Assembly (NCBI GenBank): GCA_013215445.1
Contig: JABSRA010000008.1
Coordinates: 57,350-121,349 of the forward strand
Length of the DNA: 64,000 nt
Origin: Oceanospirillaceae bacterium
GTDB lineage: Bacteria > Pseudomonadota > Gammaproteobacteria > Pseudomonadales > Balneatricaceae
Direction of reading: 5' to 3'
Notes under the pieces: generated by a model
Database searches by the model: none
What the model saw: only the letters and a program-made list of their open reading frames with translations
What the model was told of the DNA's origin: nothing
Program-made: the position numbers and the translations under genes
Shown here: piece by piece, positions 34,738-45,543 of the stretch
How positions within the stretch are numbered: the first letter of the stretch is position 1
Layout of the letters: every line of letters begins with the position of its first letter

Positions 34738-36197
34738 ACATGAACCCTACGCAATTATATATACACGGACAATACACTGCCGCTACTTCAGGTGAAACAT
34801 TTAACAGCTACAACCCGGCGACCGGAGCGTTGCTGGCACAAATTCAGCAAGCATCTTTGGCCGATGTTGATAGGGCGGTAAAATCCGCCGAGCGTGGCTT
34901 CGCTGTATGGTCGCAGATGAGTGGCACCGAGCGCGGTCGCATTTTACAGCGCGCCGTCACTATTTTACGTGAGCGTAATGATGAGCTAGCCATGTTGGAA
35001 GTACTAGACACGGGCAAACCCATCCAAGAAGCCGATTGTGTCGATATCGCCAGTGGCGCCGATGTGATTGAGTACTACGCGGGATTGGCCACTAGCATCG
35101 CCGGTAGTCACCAAGATTTAGGCGGTTCAAACTTTTACTACACTAAGCGTGAACCCCTGGGTATTTGTGCGGGTATAGGCGCCTGGAATTACCCGATCCA
35201 AATAGCGATGTGGAAATCAGCTCCCGCCCTCTCCGCGGGCAACGCGATGATCTTTAAACCTTCTGAAGAGACCCCGTTAAGTGTGTTAAAGCTCGCTGAA
35301 ATTTATACCGAAGCAGGTCTACCAGATGGCGTGTTTAATGTAGTACAGGGTAATGCAATCGTAGGACGGGCATTGACCAGACACCCGGGTATCGCAAAAG
35401 TATCTTTTACCGGAGAGTGCGGGACCGGTAAAAAAGTGATGGCGGATGCGGCGAGTACCCTCAAACAAGTGACGATGGAGCTGGGCGGAAAATCTGCTTT
35501 CATCGCCTTTGCCGATGCCAACCTTGAGAATGCGGTCTCAGGGGCGCTACTGGCTAATTTTTATACCCAAGGTGAGGTCTGTACCAACGGTACCCGCGTC
35601 TTTGTCCACAGTAGTATCTACGCTGAGTTTATTCAAAAAATCAAACAGCGCACTGAAAAAATGATTATCGGCGATCCGACCAATGCCAATACTCAAGTGG
35701 GTGCGCTAATTTCCAAACCCCACTTAGAAAAAGTACTCTCTTATATAGAGGCCGCTAAAACGGCGGGAGCAACCCTTGTTTGCGGCGGTGAGCGAGTGAC
35801 CGAAAATGGCCTAGAGGCGGGCAACTTTGTCCAGCCTACGGTATTTTCCGACTGCACTGATGAGATGCCGAATGTCACCGATGAAATTTTTGGCCCGGTG
35901 ATGTCTATTTTAAAGTTTGACACCGAAGAAGAAGTTATCGAGCGCGCTAATAATACGGATTTTGGTCTTGCCGCCGGCATTTTCACCACTGATTTTGCTC
36001 GAGCACACCGGGTTATTGCCAAATTACAAGCGGGCATCTGCTGGATTAATACTTGGGGGAGTTCCCCAGCGCAAATGCCAGTCGGGGGCTATAAACAATC
36101 GGGCATAGGTCGCGAAAATGGGATGGAGACCTTAAACCAATACACCCAAGTAAAAAGTGTCTATGTCGAGCTGGGGGATGTCGAGTGTCCTTACTAA
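34734..36197 (+). CDS. betB: Betaine aldehyde dehydrogenase
   Basis: A 487-residue NAD(P)-dependent aldehyde dehydrogenase that makes glycine betaine from betaine aldehyde, the second step of choline oxidation. The general-base glutamate is in [12 protein letters not shown] and the catalytic cysteine in [13 protein letters not shown]. The BetB-type opening [20 protein letters not shown] and the full family length are present. The operon position between betI and betA makes this specific assignment secure. Confidence 0.97.
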   Translation: MNMNPTQLYIHGQYTAATSGETFNSYNPATGALLAQIQQASLADVDRAVKSAERGFAVWSQMSGTERGRILQRAVTILRERNDELAMLEVLDTGKPIQEADCVDIASGADVIEYYAGLATSIAGSHQDLGGSNFYYTKREPLGICAGIGAWNYPIQIAMWKSAPALSAGNAMIFKPSEETPLSVLKLAEIYTEAGLPDGVFNVVQGNAIVGRALTRHPGIAKVSFTGECGTGKKVMADAASTLKQVTMELGGKSAFIAFADANLENAVSGALLANFYTQGEVCTNGTRVFVHSSIYAEFIQKIKQRTEKMIIGDPTNANTQVGALISKPHLEKVLSYIEAAKTAGATLVCGGERVTENGLEAGNFVQPTVFSDCTDEMPNVTDEIFGPVMSILKFDTEEEVIERANNTDFGLAAGIFTTDFARAHRVIAKLQAGICWINTWGSSPAQMPVGGYKQSGIGRENGMETLNQYTQVKSVYVELGDVECPY

Positions 36198-37888
36198 ACG
36201 ATACACAGAACTACGATTATATCATTATCGGCGCGGGCTCAGCTGGCTGTGTTTTAGCCGACAGATTATCGGCCGATGGCAAGTACTCAATACTATTGCT
36301 AGAGGCCGGGGGCACTGATAAAAGTATTTTTATTCAGATGCCGACCGCCCTGTCCTTCCCGATGAACAACAGCCGTTACACTTGGCAATTTGACTCCCAG
36401 CCAGAGCCGGGGTTAGACAACCGGGTGCTCCACTGTCCCAGAGGCAAAGTACTGGGAGGAAGTTCTTCTATCAACGGTATGGTCTATGTGCGTGGACACG
36501 CCAAAGATTTTGATCAATGGCAACTCCAAGGTGCTCATCAATGGGATTATCAGCACTGCCTGCCCTACTTCAAAAAAGCCGAGAACTGGATGAATGGCGC
36601 TGATGATTATCGCGGTGGCGATGGTCCTCTGACCACCTGTAATGGCAATAATATGACCACTACCCCGCTCTACCAAGCATTTATTAATGCTGGCATTGAA
36701 GCGGGGTACCCTAAAACTGACGATTATAATGGTTTTCAGCAAGAGGGTTTTGGCCCTATGCATATGACCGTCAAAAACGGAGTGCGCGCCTCCACCAGTA
36801 ACGCCTATTTGCGGCGCACCATGAAAAGAGAAAATTTTTGCTTAATCAGCGGGATTATCTGTCGCAAAATTTTAATCAGTGACAAAACCGCAGAGGGCGT
36901 GGAATATCAAAGAAAGGGTGTGATTCATCGCGTTTATGCCAACCGAGAAGTGATATTAAGTGCTGGGTCTATTGGCTCGCCGCAACTTTTACAGCTGTCT
37001 GGCATCGGCCCCGCGCAGGTATTAAAAGAGGCGGGTGTTGAGATAGTTCACGAATTGCCAGGGGTGGGGGAAAACCTCCAGGATCACCTAGAGGTCTACT
37101 ACCAATATAGCTGTAAGCAGCCAATTACCTTAAACGGCAAATTAGATTTATTCAGCAAAGCTTTTATAGGCGCGCGCTGGCTGTTGACTAAGACTGGACT
37201 TGGTGCTTCTAACCACTTCGAATCCTGTGGCTTTATTCGCTCCCGAGCTGGCGTTGAATGGCCCGACATCCAATTTCATTTTTTACCTGCTGCGATGCGC
37301 TACGACGGAGCCCAAGCGGTTGATGGTCACGGCTATCAAGTGCATGTTGGGCCCAACAAGCCCACCAGCCGCGGCAGAGTTTGGATTACCTCTGACGACC
37401 CACTGGCTAAACCAAACATCATTTTCAACTATATAAGTACCGAGCAAGATCGGCAAGATTGGCGCAGTTGCATAAGGTTGACCCGAGAAATTCTCAGCCA
37501 GAGCGCGCTGGATGAATACCGTGATCAAGTGCTACAACCTAGTGATCAAATTTTATCAGATGAGGAAATAGACCAGTGGGTCAAAGAAAATGTAGAGAGT
37601 GCCTACCACCCATCTTGCAGCTGCAAAATCGGTGCCGATGACGACCCTCTTGCGGTACTCAATAGTGATTGCCAAGTGCGCGGCATTAAGCAGTTGCGGG
37701 TGGTCGACTCCTCTGTTTTTCCGACCATCACCAATGGTAACTTAAATGCACCTACTATCATGGTCGCGGAAAAAGCCGCCGACCTTATTCTAGGCAGGCA
37801 ACCACTACCGGCCGCCAACCTGCCGGTCTGGGAAGATCATCAATGGCGAGAACAACAGCGCCTTCATCCACAACCAGAAAAATCCTGA
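36185..37888 (+). CDS. betA: Choline dehydrogenase
   Basis: A 567-residue FAD-dependent GMC oxidoreductase that oxidises choline to betaine aldehyde, usually membrane associated and linked to respiration. It has the FAD fold [17 protein letters not shown], the GMC signatures [18 protein letters not shown] and [16 protein letters not shown], and the active-site histidine region [12 protein letters not shown] with [17 protein letters not shown]. The start is GTG at 36185, inside the last codons of betB (13-base overlap). A GC-rich hairpin follows the stop. Confidence 0.96.
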   Translation: MSLLNDTQNYDYIIIGAGSAGCVLADRLSADGKYSILLLEAGGTDKSIFIQMPTALSFPMNNSRYTWQFDSQPEPGLDNRVLHCPRGKVLGGSSSINGMVYVRGHAKDFDQWQLQGAHQWDYQHCLPYFKKAENWMNGADDYRGGDGPLTTCNGNNMTTTPLYQAFINAGIEAGYPKTDDYNGFQQEGFGPMHMTVKNGVRASTSNAYLRRTMKRENFCLISGIICRKILISDKTAEGVEYQRKGVIHRVYANREVILSAGSIGSPQLLQLSGIGPAQVLKEAGVEIVHELPGVGENLQDHLEVYYQYSCKQPITLNGKLDLFSKAFIGARWLLTKTGLGASNHFESCGFIRSRAGVEWPDIQFHFLPAAMRYDGAQAVDGHGYQVHVGPNKPTSRGRVWITSDDPLAKPNIIFNYISTEQDRQDWRSCIRLTREILSQSALDEYRDQVLQPSDQILSDEEIDQWVKENVESAYHPSCSCKIGADDDPLAVLNSDCQVRGIKQLRVVDSSVFPTITNGNLNAPTIMVAEKAADLILGRQPLPAANLPVWEDHQWREQQRLHPQPEKS

Positions 37889-37908
37889 CCTAAGCTTAAC
37901 CCTTAATC

Positions 37909-37926
37909 GGTCGGGACCTCCCGGCC
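37909..37926 (+). terminator. Intercistronic hairpin betA/choX
   Basis: GGTCGGG / CCCGGCC around ACCT, a 7-bp stem with one G-T pair. It lies 20 bases after betA and 32 bases before choX, with no T run. It may be an attenuating or mRNA-processing hairpin that sets different levels of bet and cho mRNAs. Confidence 0.5.
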
Positions 37927-37958
37927 ACTTCATATAAAGAGATAGATAAGGAAATATC

Positions 37959-38915
37959 ATGTCGACTATTCAGAAAACAAAAAAAAATAAGCATTTACTG
38001 ACTGCCGCGATTTTGTCCCTAGGTTTAATCACTACTGGCGCTTTTGCCGGTAGCTGCGACAAAGTCAGATTTTCCGATGTAGGCTGGACTGACATCACCG
38101 CGACTACTGCTGTCACCAGTGAAATAGTCAGTGCTCTGGGGTATAAAACCAGTACTCAATTACTGTCAGTGCCGGTCACCTATACCTCGCTAGCCAATGG
38201 CGATATTGACATATTCTTGGGGAACTGGATGCCCACCATGGAAGCGGACATCGCTAAATACCGGGATGCGGGAACTGTTGAGACAGTACGCGCCAACTTA
38301 ACCGGTGCAAAATATACCTTAGCCGTGCCCAAGTACGTGTTTGACGGTGGGGTAAAAACCTTTGCCGATCTAGCCAAGTATAAAGACAACTTCAAAGGTA
38401 AAATTTACGGCATAGAACCCGGCAACGATGGCAACCGTATCATCCAGTCGATGATCGACAAAAATGCCTTTGCACTAGAGGGCTTTAAGCTGGTGGAATC
38501 CTCTGAAGCGGGCATGCTTTCACAAGTATCACGCGCCGCTAAACGCCAGCAATGGATTGCCTTCCTAGGTTGGGCACCCCACCCGATGAATGCCAATATC
38601 GACATGGCCTATCTCGACGGCGGTGATGATTTCTTCGGCCCTAATTACGGGGGCGCTAGTGTCTACACCAACGTGCGCAAAAACTATCTGACAGATTGTC
38701 CGAACATCGGCCAATTGGTGCAAAATCTAAATTTCACTTTAGCGATGGAAAACCAAATCATGGGCGCTATTTTGGATGATGGTAAAAAGCCTGAAGTGGC
38801 AGCTAAGACTTGGTTACAGGCCAATCAAGATGTATTAGATGCCTGGCTAAAAGGTGTTACCACCAAAGACGGCGGCGATGCTCTACAGGCAGTAAAAAGC
38901 AGTCTTTCTATGTGA
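37959..38915 (+). CDS. choX: Choline ABC transporter periplasmic binding protein
   Basis: A 318-residue protein with a signal peptide (basic KTKKNKH, hydrophobic LLTAAILSLGLITTGAFA) cleaved near AFA-GS. The mature N-terminus CDKVRFSDVGWTDITATTA matches the OpuAC/ProX-like ChoX family, which binds choline with aromatic residues. Other marks are DIFLGNWMPTME, KIYGIEPGNDGNRI and WIAFLGWAPHPMN. It is downstream of betIBA and upstream of permease and ATPase genes, so choline is the likely ligand. Confidence 0.95.
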   Translation: MSTIQKTKKNKHLLTAAILSLGLITTGAFAGSCDKVRFSDVGWTDITATTAVTSEIVSALGYKTSTQLLSVPVTYTSLANGDIDIFLGNWMPTMEADIAKYRDAGTVETVRANLTGAKYTLAVPKYVFDGGVKTFADLAKYKDNFKGKIYGIEPGNDGNRIIQSMIDKNAFALEGFKLVESSEAGMLSQVSRAAKRQQWIAFLGWAPHPMNANIDMAYLDGGDDFFGPNYGGASVYTNVRKNYLTDCPNIGQLVQNLNFTLAMENQIMGAILDDGKKPEVAAKTWLQANQDVLDAWLKGVTTKDGGDALQAVKSSLSM

Positions 38916-38926
38916 TTTCCACACTT

Positions 38927-38945
38927 AGAGGGCTGTCCGCCCTCT
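38927..38945 (+). terminator. Intercistronic hairpin choX/choW
   Basis: A perfect 7-bp stem AGAGGGC / GCCCTCT with a 5-base loop, followed by the pyrimidine stretch TCTTCATTC, 11 bases after choX. Hairpins here commonly raise binding-protein mRNA over permease mRNA. Confidence 0.6.
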
Positions 38946-39014
38946 TCTTCATTCGCCAGGGGTTTCTACCCCTTTAGTACTTCTATTGCATTTTTTTAGA
39001 TGAAAGGCACTTGC

Positions 39015-39860
39015 ATGAACTGGATCACTGAACACAAAATTCCGATAGGCTCCGTCATGGAGGATATTGTCGACTGGCTAACTGACAACGCTGACTTTAT
39101 ATTCGATGCAATTTCTGTGTCTCTAGAGTTCCTAATCCTTAACATCGTCGGATTCTTCGTCTGGTTACCCCCTTTTGTACCTATGATAGCCACCGCCGCT
39201 CTCGCCTGGTTTTTACACCGCAGTATACCGCTGGTCGTTTTCGTCGTCTGCGCGCTGTTACTTATTTTGAATTTAGGCTACTGGCAAGAAATGCTCGAAA
39301 CCTTTGTACTAGTAATCACTGCAACCACTATCTCCATTGCCTTTGGTGTGCCTATCGGTATCACCGCCGCGCACAAACCTTGGCTTTACACCATCCTCAG
39401 GCCAATCTTGGATTTAATGCAAACTATCCCCACTTTCGTCTATTTAATCCCCACTTTAGTGCTATTTGGTCTAGGCGTGGTACCCGGGCTTGTCTCAACC
39501 ATCATTTTTGCGATTGCAGCCCCTATTCGCCTCACCTACTTAGGCATAAGTAAAGTGCCCAGTGAATTAATTGAAGCGGGCCGCGCCTTTGGCGCCACCC
39601 CTTTCAAGTTGCTTTATAAAGTAGAATTACCCGCCGCTATGCCCAGCATCATGGCCGGTATTACCCAGTGCATCATGCTCTCTCTCTCCATGGTGGTAAT
39701 TTCCGCCCTAGTAGGTGCCGACGGACTGGGAAAACCCGTGGTAAGAGCTCTCAATACCGTTAACATTTCGCAGGGGTTTGAAGCGGGACTCGCCATCGTC
39801 TTAGTCGCCATTATCCTCGACCGGATTTTCAAGGCGCCAGGCGCCAAAGGGGAGGGGTAA
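39015..39860 (+). CDS. choW: Choline ABC transporter permease
   Basis: A permease of about 281 residues with several membrane helices and the binding-protein-dependent transport signature EAGRAFGATPFKLLYKVELPAAMPSIMAG, quoted in parts: EAGRAFGATP and LPAAMPSIMAG. The N-terminus MNWITEHKIPIG is ProW/ChoW-like. I prefer ATG 39015 (AAAGG seven bases upstream) over ATG 39000. It is followed after 2 bases by choV. Confidence 0.94.
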   Translation: MNWITEHKIPIGSVMEDIVDWLTDNADFIFDAISVSLEFLILNIVGFFVWLPPFVPMIATAALAWFLHRSIPLVVFVVCALLLILNLGYWQEMLETFVLVITATTISIAFGVPIGITAAHKPWLYTILRPILDLMQTIPTFVYLIPTLVLFGLGVVPGLVSTIIFAIAAPIRLTYLGISKVPSELIEAGRAFGATPFKLLYKVELPAAMPSIMAGITQCIMLSLSMVVISALVGADGLGKPVVRALNTVNISQGFEAGLAIVLVAIILDRIFKAPGAKGEG

Positions 39861-39862
39861 TC

Positions 39863-41068
39863 ATGAGCGCTATTAGTATTCAAAACGTCGATGTCATCTT
39901 TGGCAAAAATACCGCTAAAACACTGGCGATGTTAGATGATGGTAAAAGCCGTCATCAAATCCTCGGTGATACGGGTGATACCGTGGGTGTGCACAATGCT
40001 AGCCTCGAGATCAATGCGGGGGAAATCTGTGTCTTAATGGGGCTTTCAGGCTCGGGAAAGTCCAGCTTATTACGCGCTATTAATGGCCTTAACCCGATTA
40101 GTCGCGGTAAGCTGTTAGTCCAGGATGGCGATGAAATGGTTGATATCGCCCGTTGCGATAGCACTACTTTACGGCACATGCGCAGCAATAGAGTCTCGAT
40201 GGTATTTCAAAACTTTGCCCTGATGCCCTGGCTTAACGTGTTAGACAACGTCGCCTTTGGTCTTGATATGCAGGGCATGAACAAAACCGACCGCCACCAA
40301 AAGGCCATGCATCAGCTGCAATTGGTGGGACTAGAGCAGTGGGCTGACAAGCTGCCCAACCAGTTATCTGGCGGTATGCAGCAAAGAGTCGGCTTGGCCC
40401 GCGCCTTCGCCATGGATACCGACATTCTATTAATGGATGAACCCTTTTCGGCGCTAGATCCGCTGATCAGAACACAGCTGCAAGACGAATTAATTGAGTT
40501 GCAGCAAAATATGCAAAAAACCATCGTTTTTGTCAGTCACGATCTGGACGAAGCACTGAAAATTGGCAGTAAAATTGGCATTATGGAATCTGCTCAGATT
40601 ATCCAATATGACACCCCCGAAAATATCGTGTTAAACCCAGCTACTGCTTACGTACAAGATTTCGTCGCCCATACCAATCCTTTAAACGTCCTCAAAGGCC
40701 ACGCATTGATGACGCCGGTAAGTCAGCTGCCCGGGGATGAATTCGGCTTACATTTAGATCTAAAACAGGCGATCAGGTTGCAACTTGATCAAGGACAACA
40801 GCTAATCAAAGTGACGCGAAATACCACTGAGTTAGCCATGCAGTATTGTTCCCCAGAGCAAGACATTGCACTATTATCCAGGAAAGCTATCACTATTACC
40901 CCCCCGGATATAGGGATGCGCCGCGCCATTGAAATCAAACATCACACCGGATTACCACTGATTTTGGCTGAGCAGGAAAAGGTACTAGGCATACTCAACG
41001 ATGACAATTTTTATCACGCTCTGTTAGGAAAACACTTTAATACTAATTTCGAATCAGCAGCTATTTAA
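39863..41068 (+). CDS. choV: Choline ABC transporter ATP-binding protein
   Basis: A 401-residue ATPase of the ProV/ChoV type. Walker A is GLSGSGKSS, the Q-loop region is MVFQNFALMPWL, the signature is LSGGMQQRVGLARAFA, and Walker B is ILLMDEPFSALDPL. The last 120 residues form a regulatory region that resembles a degenerate CBS pair (ALLSRKAITITPPDIGM, ILAEQEKVLGILND), as in ProV. It has a strong GGGGAGGGG ribosome binding site and ends the bet-cho cluster. Confidence 0.95.
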   Translation: MSAISIQNVDVIFGKNTAKTLAMLDDGKSRHQILGDTGDTVGVHNASLEINAGEICVLMGLSGSGKSSLLRAINGLNPISRGKLLVQDGDEMVDIARCDSTTLRHMRSNRVSMVFQNFALMPWLNVLDNVAFGLDMQGMNKTDRHQKAMHQLQLVGLEQWADKLPNQLSGGMQQRVGLARAFAMDTDILLMDEPFSALDPLIRTQLQDELIELQQNMQKTIVFVSHDLDEALKIGSKIGIMESAQIIQYDTPENIVLNPATAYVQDFVAHTNPLNVLKGHALMTPVSQLPGDEFGLHLDLKQAIRLQLDQGQQLIKVTRNTTELAMQYCSPEQDIALLSRKAITITPPDIGMRRAIEIKHHTGLPLILAEQEKVLGILNDDNFYHALLGKHFNTNFESAAI

Positions 41069-41220
41069 TGAAGATGAACAGGGGGGGGACCTTGGCATAA
41101 CTCACCCAAAGAGCATGATGACTACTCTGCGTAACAAGCTGGTTCAATACCTATAGAGCGGGGTTACACTGATCTCGCTGTTTCGTCGATTTTTGTCTTA
41201 TATTACTTTTACTGGTCAGC

Positions 41221-42936
41221 TTATGTTGAGGTCTCTGGAGGTTGGCTAAAGATGAATTCAAGCTGATCGGCAGGTTTTGGTCTGGCAAAGGAATAGCCCT
41301 GTACTTGTGGACAGTCTAGTGATTCTAACAACTTTGCTATTTGCTGGCTCTCTATCCCCTCTGCCACCACATCGATATCTAGGGCTTGGGCCATGGTAAT
41401 TATCGCCTTACACAGAGCTAGCTCTCTAGGATCATCCAACAGTTTTTGCACGATAGATTTATCTATCTTGATAATGGTTAAAGGCAAGGTTCGAAGATAG
41501 GTAAGTGAAGAGTGACCAGTACCAAAATCATCGAGGGAAAATTCACAGCCGACATCGACCAAACGCTGCAGCCGCTCAATCGTTGTCGACTGATCGTCCA
41601 ATAAATCACGCTCTGTCAATTCGAAAATCAATTTGTGGCACAACTGAGGATATTGTTTTACCACGCTAAGCACGTGTTCTGTGAAAGCTGAAGTTTTGAA
41701 CTGCTTTGGGGAGACATTGATGGCTATCTTTCCGCTATATTGTTGCCCCTGCTGCCATTTCATTAACTGCGCACAGGCAGCATCAAAAACCCATAGCCCC
41801 AAATCATTAATCAGCGGGCTCTGTTCGGCAATCGAGATCAATTCTTCGGTATTATAAAATTCACCCTGTTCATCTCTAAAGCGCAATAACGCTTCAAAAC
41901 AGATAATTTTTTGACTAGCTAAGGTTAATATGGGCTGATAATGTAATATTAAGCTGTTTTGTTGAATCGCTGCAGTCAGTTTAAGCTCTAAAGAGTGCCG
42001 GTTTTTTGCCTGTTGATGTAGGTCTTGGTTATAAAAACTATAAGTGTTTTTACCTTTATCTTTTGCCTGATACATAGCCCTATCACTATGCTCAATTAAT
42101 TCACGACTGTCTATTGCATCATGTGGATAAATAGCTATTCCGGCACTGATAGAGACCGTTAGTTCTTTGCCCCTTACCTGGATAGGTGTATCAAACACAC
42201 GCATGATAGTTTCGATAATTTTGACCAGGTTGAAATTATTCTCGACATTTTTTATTAGCAGTGAGAACTCATCCCCGCCTAAGCGTGCCACAATATCTGC
42301 ACTGCGCACTGAGTGCTTCAACCTTCTGGCCACTTTAGTTAACAATAAATCTCCCGCAGGGTGACCATAATTATCATTAACGTATTTGAAATCATCTAGA
42401 TCTATAGTGACTAAGGCAAAGGCCTTTTCAGTCCTCTTACTCTCCTCGATAGCCGCACTCATCAATTCATTAAATATACTGCGATTATACAGCCCGGTTA
42501 ACGCGTCATAATGCGCCAGTCTATTGAGTTTTTCTTCAAATATTTTATGGTTTAATATGTAGCGAACCGTTCTTTCTAACAGTAATGGACTCAACTGACT
42601 TTTAATTAAATAATCGTCAGCACCGTAGTTCATGGCCTTGATGTCGGTACGTCTATCATCAACGCCTGACAACATAATGATAGGCGGTGCGATCTCATAT
42701 TTTTGTTTAATACTTAGAATTAAATCCAGACCTAATTCAGCGCCTAAGCGATTGTCAATAAAGTACATCTGATAGTCGCTTTGCTTAATTAACAACCGAG
42801 CACTACTAAAATCTTCAGCCCAATCAATCTTGCCTACAACTCCGAACGCCTCCTCTAATAACTCTTTAAGCAGGATATAATCATCTTCATCGTCTTCGAC
42901 AATGAGCACTTCCATACGGTTGTAATTAATTGTCAT
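41221..42936 (-). CDS. Response regulator with GGDEF and EAL output domains
   Basis: A 571-residue protein. The N-terminal receiver has acidic pocket VEDDEDD, a candidate phosphoaspartate in MYFIDNRLG, and lysine in DDYLIKSQ. A GGDEF domain with an intact LGGDEF follows. The EAL domain shows EALLRF, NVSPKQFK, LTERDLL, DDFGTGHSSL, IKID and AEGIES, so both cyclase and phosphodiesterase activities are possible. It is last in a histidine kinase - receiver - effector operon (16 bases after the receiver gene), so phosphorylation probably sets c-di-GMP turnover. Confidence 0.94.
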   Translation of the reverse strand: MTINYNRMEVLIVEDDEDDYILLKELLEEAFGVVGKIDWAEDFSSARLLIKQSDYQMYFIDNRLGAELGLDLILSIKQKYEIAPPIIMLSGVDDRRTDIKAMNYGADDYLIKSQLSPLLLERTVRYILNHKIFEEKLNRLAHYDALTGLYNRSIFNELMSAAIEESKRTEKAFALVTIDLDDFKYVNDNYGHPAGDLLLTKVARRLKHSVRSADIVARLGGDEFSLLIKNVENNFNLVKIIETIMRVFDTPIQVRGKELTVSISAGIAIYPHDAIDSRELIEHSDRAMYQAKDKGKNTYSFYNQDLHQQAKNRHSLELKLTAAIQQNSLILHYQPILTLASQKIICFEALLRFRDEQGEFYNTEELISIAEQSPLINDLGLWVFDAACAQLMKWQQGQQYSGKIAINVSPKQFKTSAFTEHVLSVVKQYPQLCHKLIFELTERDLLDDQSTTIERLQRLVDVGCEFSLDDFGTGHSSLTYLRTLPLTIIKIDKSIVQKLLDDPRELALCKAIITMAQALDIDVVAEGIESQQIAKLLESLDCPQVQGYSFARPKPADQLEFIFSQPPETST

Positions 42937-42952
42937 GCCGCAGCCAATAGAG

Positions 42953-43402
42953 TTATTTTAAGTTGTCAGGTAAGGAGACGATATGAAACCAATAATTAGT
43001 CATTGACTTGATCGTTTCAACCAAACTATCGAAAGATACAGGTTTGATAATAAAAGAATTAACCCCCATATTGTAAGTTTTTGCAATATCTTCTTCCGCC
43101 TTGGAAGTCGTCAAAATAACCACGGGGATCGCTTTAAACACCGGATCTCTTTTAAGTTCATTCAACACTTCTCGCCCATCCATAATTGGCATATTTAAAT
43201 CTAACAATATCAATCCGGGTAGAGGTTCTCCCTGAAGGTGGCTAAACTCACCCTCTCTTCTTAAGTATTGCAATAGTTCTAAACCATTGTTAGTAAAGTC
43301 AATAGGGTTCCCAAGCTTTGCCTCTAACAGGGCATCTGATACCAATAATTGATCATCTAGATCATCATCACACATATGGATTGACATCATATTACTTTTC
43401 AT
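42953..43402 (-). CDS. Single-domain response regulator (Rcp1-like)
   Basis: A 149-residue stand-alone receiver. Acidic residues CDDDLDD, phosphoaspartate in LILLDLNMPIMDG, T in VILTTSK, and lysine in FIIKPVS are all present. The large-loop form (GEFSHLQGEPLPGLI) is like the Rcp1-type receivers that partner hybrid or phytochrome-type kinases. Its start overlaps the end of the kinase gene by 11 bases. Confidence 0.93.
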   Translation of the reverse strand: MKSNMMSIHMCDDDLDDQLLVSDALLEAKLGNPIDFTNNGLELLQYLRREGEFSHLQGEPLPGLILLDLNMPIMDGREVLNELKRDPVFKAIPVVILTTSKAEEDIAKTYNMGVNSFIIKPVSFDSLVETIKSMTNYWFHIVSLPDNLK

Positions 43403-45068
43403 CTTCTCTCCTCATTTTTTCCAACCACAAAATAAAACAGCTGCCGCGACCAAGCTCAGATTGCACAGTGATTTCACCTTGGTGTTTTTCCATGATTTTT
43501 TTGCAAATGGCCAAGCCTATGCCCGTACCTTCGTATTGACTGCGCCCATGTAAACGTTGGAACACTTCAAATATTTTATCTTTATATTTCAAATCAAAAC
43601 CAATACCATTATCTTGAATAGAAATTTTCCAGAGCGATCGCTGCTCTTGCTCGACAAGTTCACAGCTAATAGTTATTTTAGGGCTTACATCCGAGCGGCC
43701 AAATTTTAATGAATTATTAAGCAGATTGAGAAAGACCTGATATAACTTACTACTTTCGCCGTAAATAATCGGTAGGGACTGGCAGACGATTTCCGCTCTC
43801 TTTTCTTTTATCAGTATTTGCAGGTCATCTTGGACCAGCTGCACAACCTTATTGAGATCGACACTTCTAAATTGGTATTCTCGGCTGCCCAATCGCGAGA
43901 ACAATAACAAGTCATCAATCAGACTGCGCATTCTGGTGGATGATTTTTGCATACGAGAAATATAATCTAGTGCCTTCTCATTGGTATTCTTATCTAAACT
44001 AGATTGTAGACGGTCTCCAAAAGCTTGTATTTTTCTCAGAGGCTCCTGTAAATCATGAGAGGCAACATAGGCAAATTTTTCCAATTCTTGATTGGATTGT
44101 TTTAATTTGTAGTTTAACTGCTTCATTTCATCCGCTTTAACATTTAATTTTTGATGAGTTTCAAGTAGTTGTTGATGATGTATCTGCTGCTGCTTATAGG
44201 TAAGCAAATAATCTAAAACTAACCCGCTCAATGGGACCACATAGGCAATTATCTTTAAAAAATGCGCCACATTAAAATCACTATCAAACAACCGCTGCGA
44301 GCCAAAAGCCATGTGTAATTCCACCACCACTTCCGGCACGGCACTAAGCAACAGTGCCGAGGCAAAAATACTGGGGTAACGCTTTAAAAACAGCGGATAG
44401 ATAAATAACCCCGCAAACAGAAATAATAATAGTGGTAGCACATCATAGGGGCGACGGATGAAAGCGTCGGGAAACTGCGTTTGAGGTAAGGTATGACTAG
44501 TGGCTGCCAAGTGGATCAATACATAACCGACAGCAGAAAAAACTAAACTGGTGATGACTATGAACCATATGCCCCTGCTGGGTCTAATTTTATCGCCGCG
44601 CAGAAAAATGCCAACCCCGGCGATCATAATAAGCGCATTAAACACCCGCGACAACGCCCAGGTAAAAGGGATTAAATCTTTATTATCAGCCACTGCCGAG
44701 ACGAGTCTAGTCGCTGCTAAAGTATGAAAAGCATCCATCGCTCCCGCGCAAAATAGGGCGACACCAATCACCGGCGTCGTGACATCTTTAGTGATAGAGT
44801 AGTGACAGAAAGTCAGTAAAACCACAAAAATAGCCGCACAAAAAGCGGTCCATTCCAGCAGGGCATGGGTAAAGCCACCAGCGAGTTGATAAAACATTTG
44901 ATCAACGCTGATCGACTCGGTCGTTGAAAGCAAAGCGGGGATTGAATTTCCAAAATCCACACCACTTAACTCTAATAGCAAAGGGGCAATACAGAGCGCT
45001 AAAGTAAAATAAACAATTGTTTTAGGGAGTTGAAATTCCGAATCCGTTGAAAAATAATTCACTTTCAT
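43392..45068 (-). CDS. Multi-pass membrane histidine kinase with MASE-type sensor
   Basis: A 558-residue kinase. About eight hydrophobic helices in residues 15-300 resemble a MASE3/MASE4-type integral membrane sensor (ALFCAGAMDAFHTLAATRL is its most conserved-looking part). A coiled linker, a HisKA domain (H-box ASHDLQEPLRKIQAFGDRL) and an HATPase domain follow, with N box NLLNNSLKFG, DNGIGFD and GTGIGLAICKKIMEKH. It overlaps the downstream receiver gene. The signal is unknown. Confidence 0.92.
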   Translation of the reverse strand: MKVNYFSTDSEFQLPKTIVYFTLALCIAPLLLELSGVDFGNSIPALLSTTESISVDQMFYQLAGGFTHALLEWTAFCAAIFVVLLTFCHYSITKDVTTPVIGVALFCAGAMDAFHTLAATRLVSAVADNKDLIPFTWALSRVFNALIMIAGVGIFLRGDKIRPSRGIWFIVITSLVFSAVGYVLIHLAATSHTLPQTQFPDAFIRRPYDVLPLLLFLFAGLFIYPLFLKRYPSIFASALLLSAVPEVVVELHMAFGSQRLFDSDFNVAHFLKIIAYVVPLSGLVLDYLLTYKQQQIHHQQLLETHQKLNVKADEMKQLNYKLKQSNQELEKFAYVASHDLQEPLRKIQAFGDRLQSSLDKNTNEKALDYISRMQKSSTRMRSLIDDLLLFSRLGSREYQFRSVDLNKVVQLVQDDLQILIKEKRAEIVCQSLPIIYGESSKLYQVFLNLLNNSLKFGRSDVSPKITISCELVEQEQRSLWKISIQDNGIGFDLKYKDKIFEVFQRLHGRSQYEGTGIGLAICKKIMEKHQGEITVQSELGRGSCFILWLEKMRREDEK

Positions 45069-45543
45069 GGTAGCGACATTCTCCTCTCTATTTTTTATTA
45101 TTAAGTAGTGTCCTTACATTCAGCCGTTAATTGATTTCGTCGGCCATATTTATTTCCGATTATCGATAACCTTTAAATATTACCTAACTATATCAGCCCT
45201 TTAGGATAATTTAAAGGGATGTTTACCCAGCTTCCCCACTGTCCAAGCTCTATCGTTCTTATAACTACAGATCTATCTGAGAGTAGCGTAGTTGAATATA
45301 TTCATTATTTACAGCACTAATTAAATTTGACAACATTCAATGACAAATTTTTATCTGCCCACTGTTTTACTAAATTGAGATAAATAGCTATCGAGCAGTT
45401 TGATATTTAGCAAAAAAAATGGATAATCAGCGGCTGACTTTTAAACTATACTATCCATAGTAGAAGTTGTTTAAGCGCTATACAATACCGACCACTCGAC
45501 GATTTATTATACTTTTTAATTTTTTCTTTTAGATGACTAGCTA
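45069..45543. other. Divergent intergenic region kinase / speA
   Basis: 475 AT-rich bases that must hold promoters for the leftward signalling operon and the rightward polyamine operon. TTGACA-like words and TATACT/TATAAT-like words occur, but no pair is convincing enough to mark. No reading frame seen. Confidence 0.5.
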
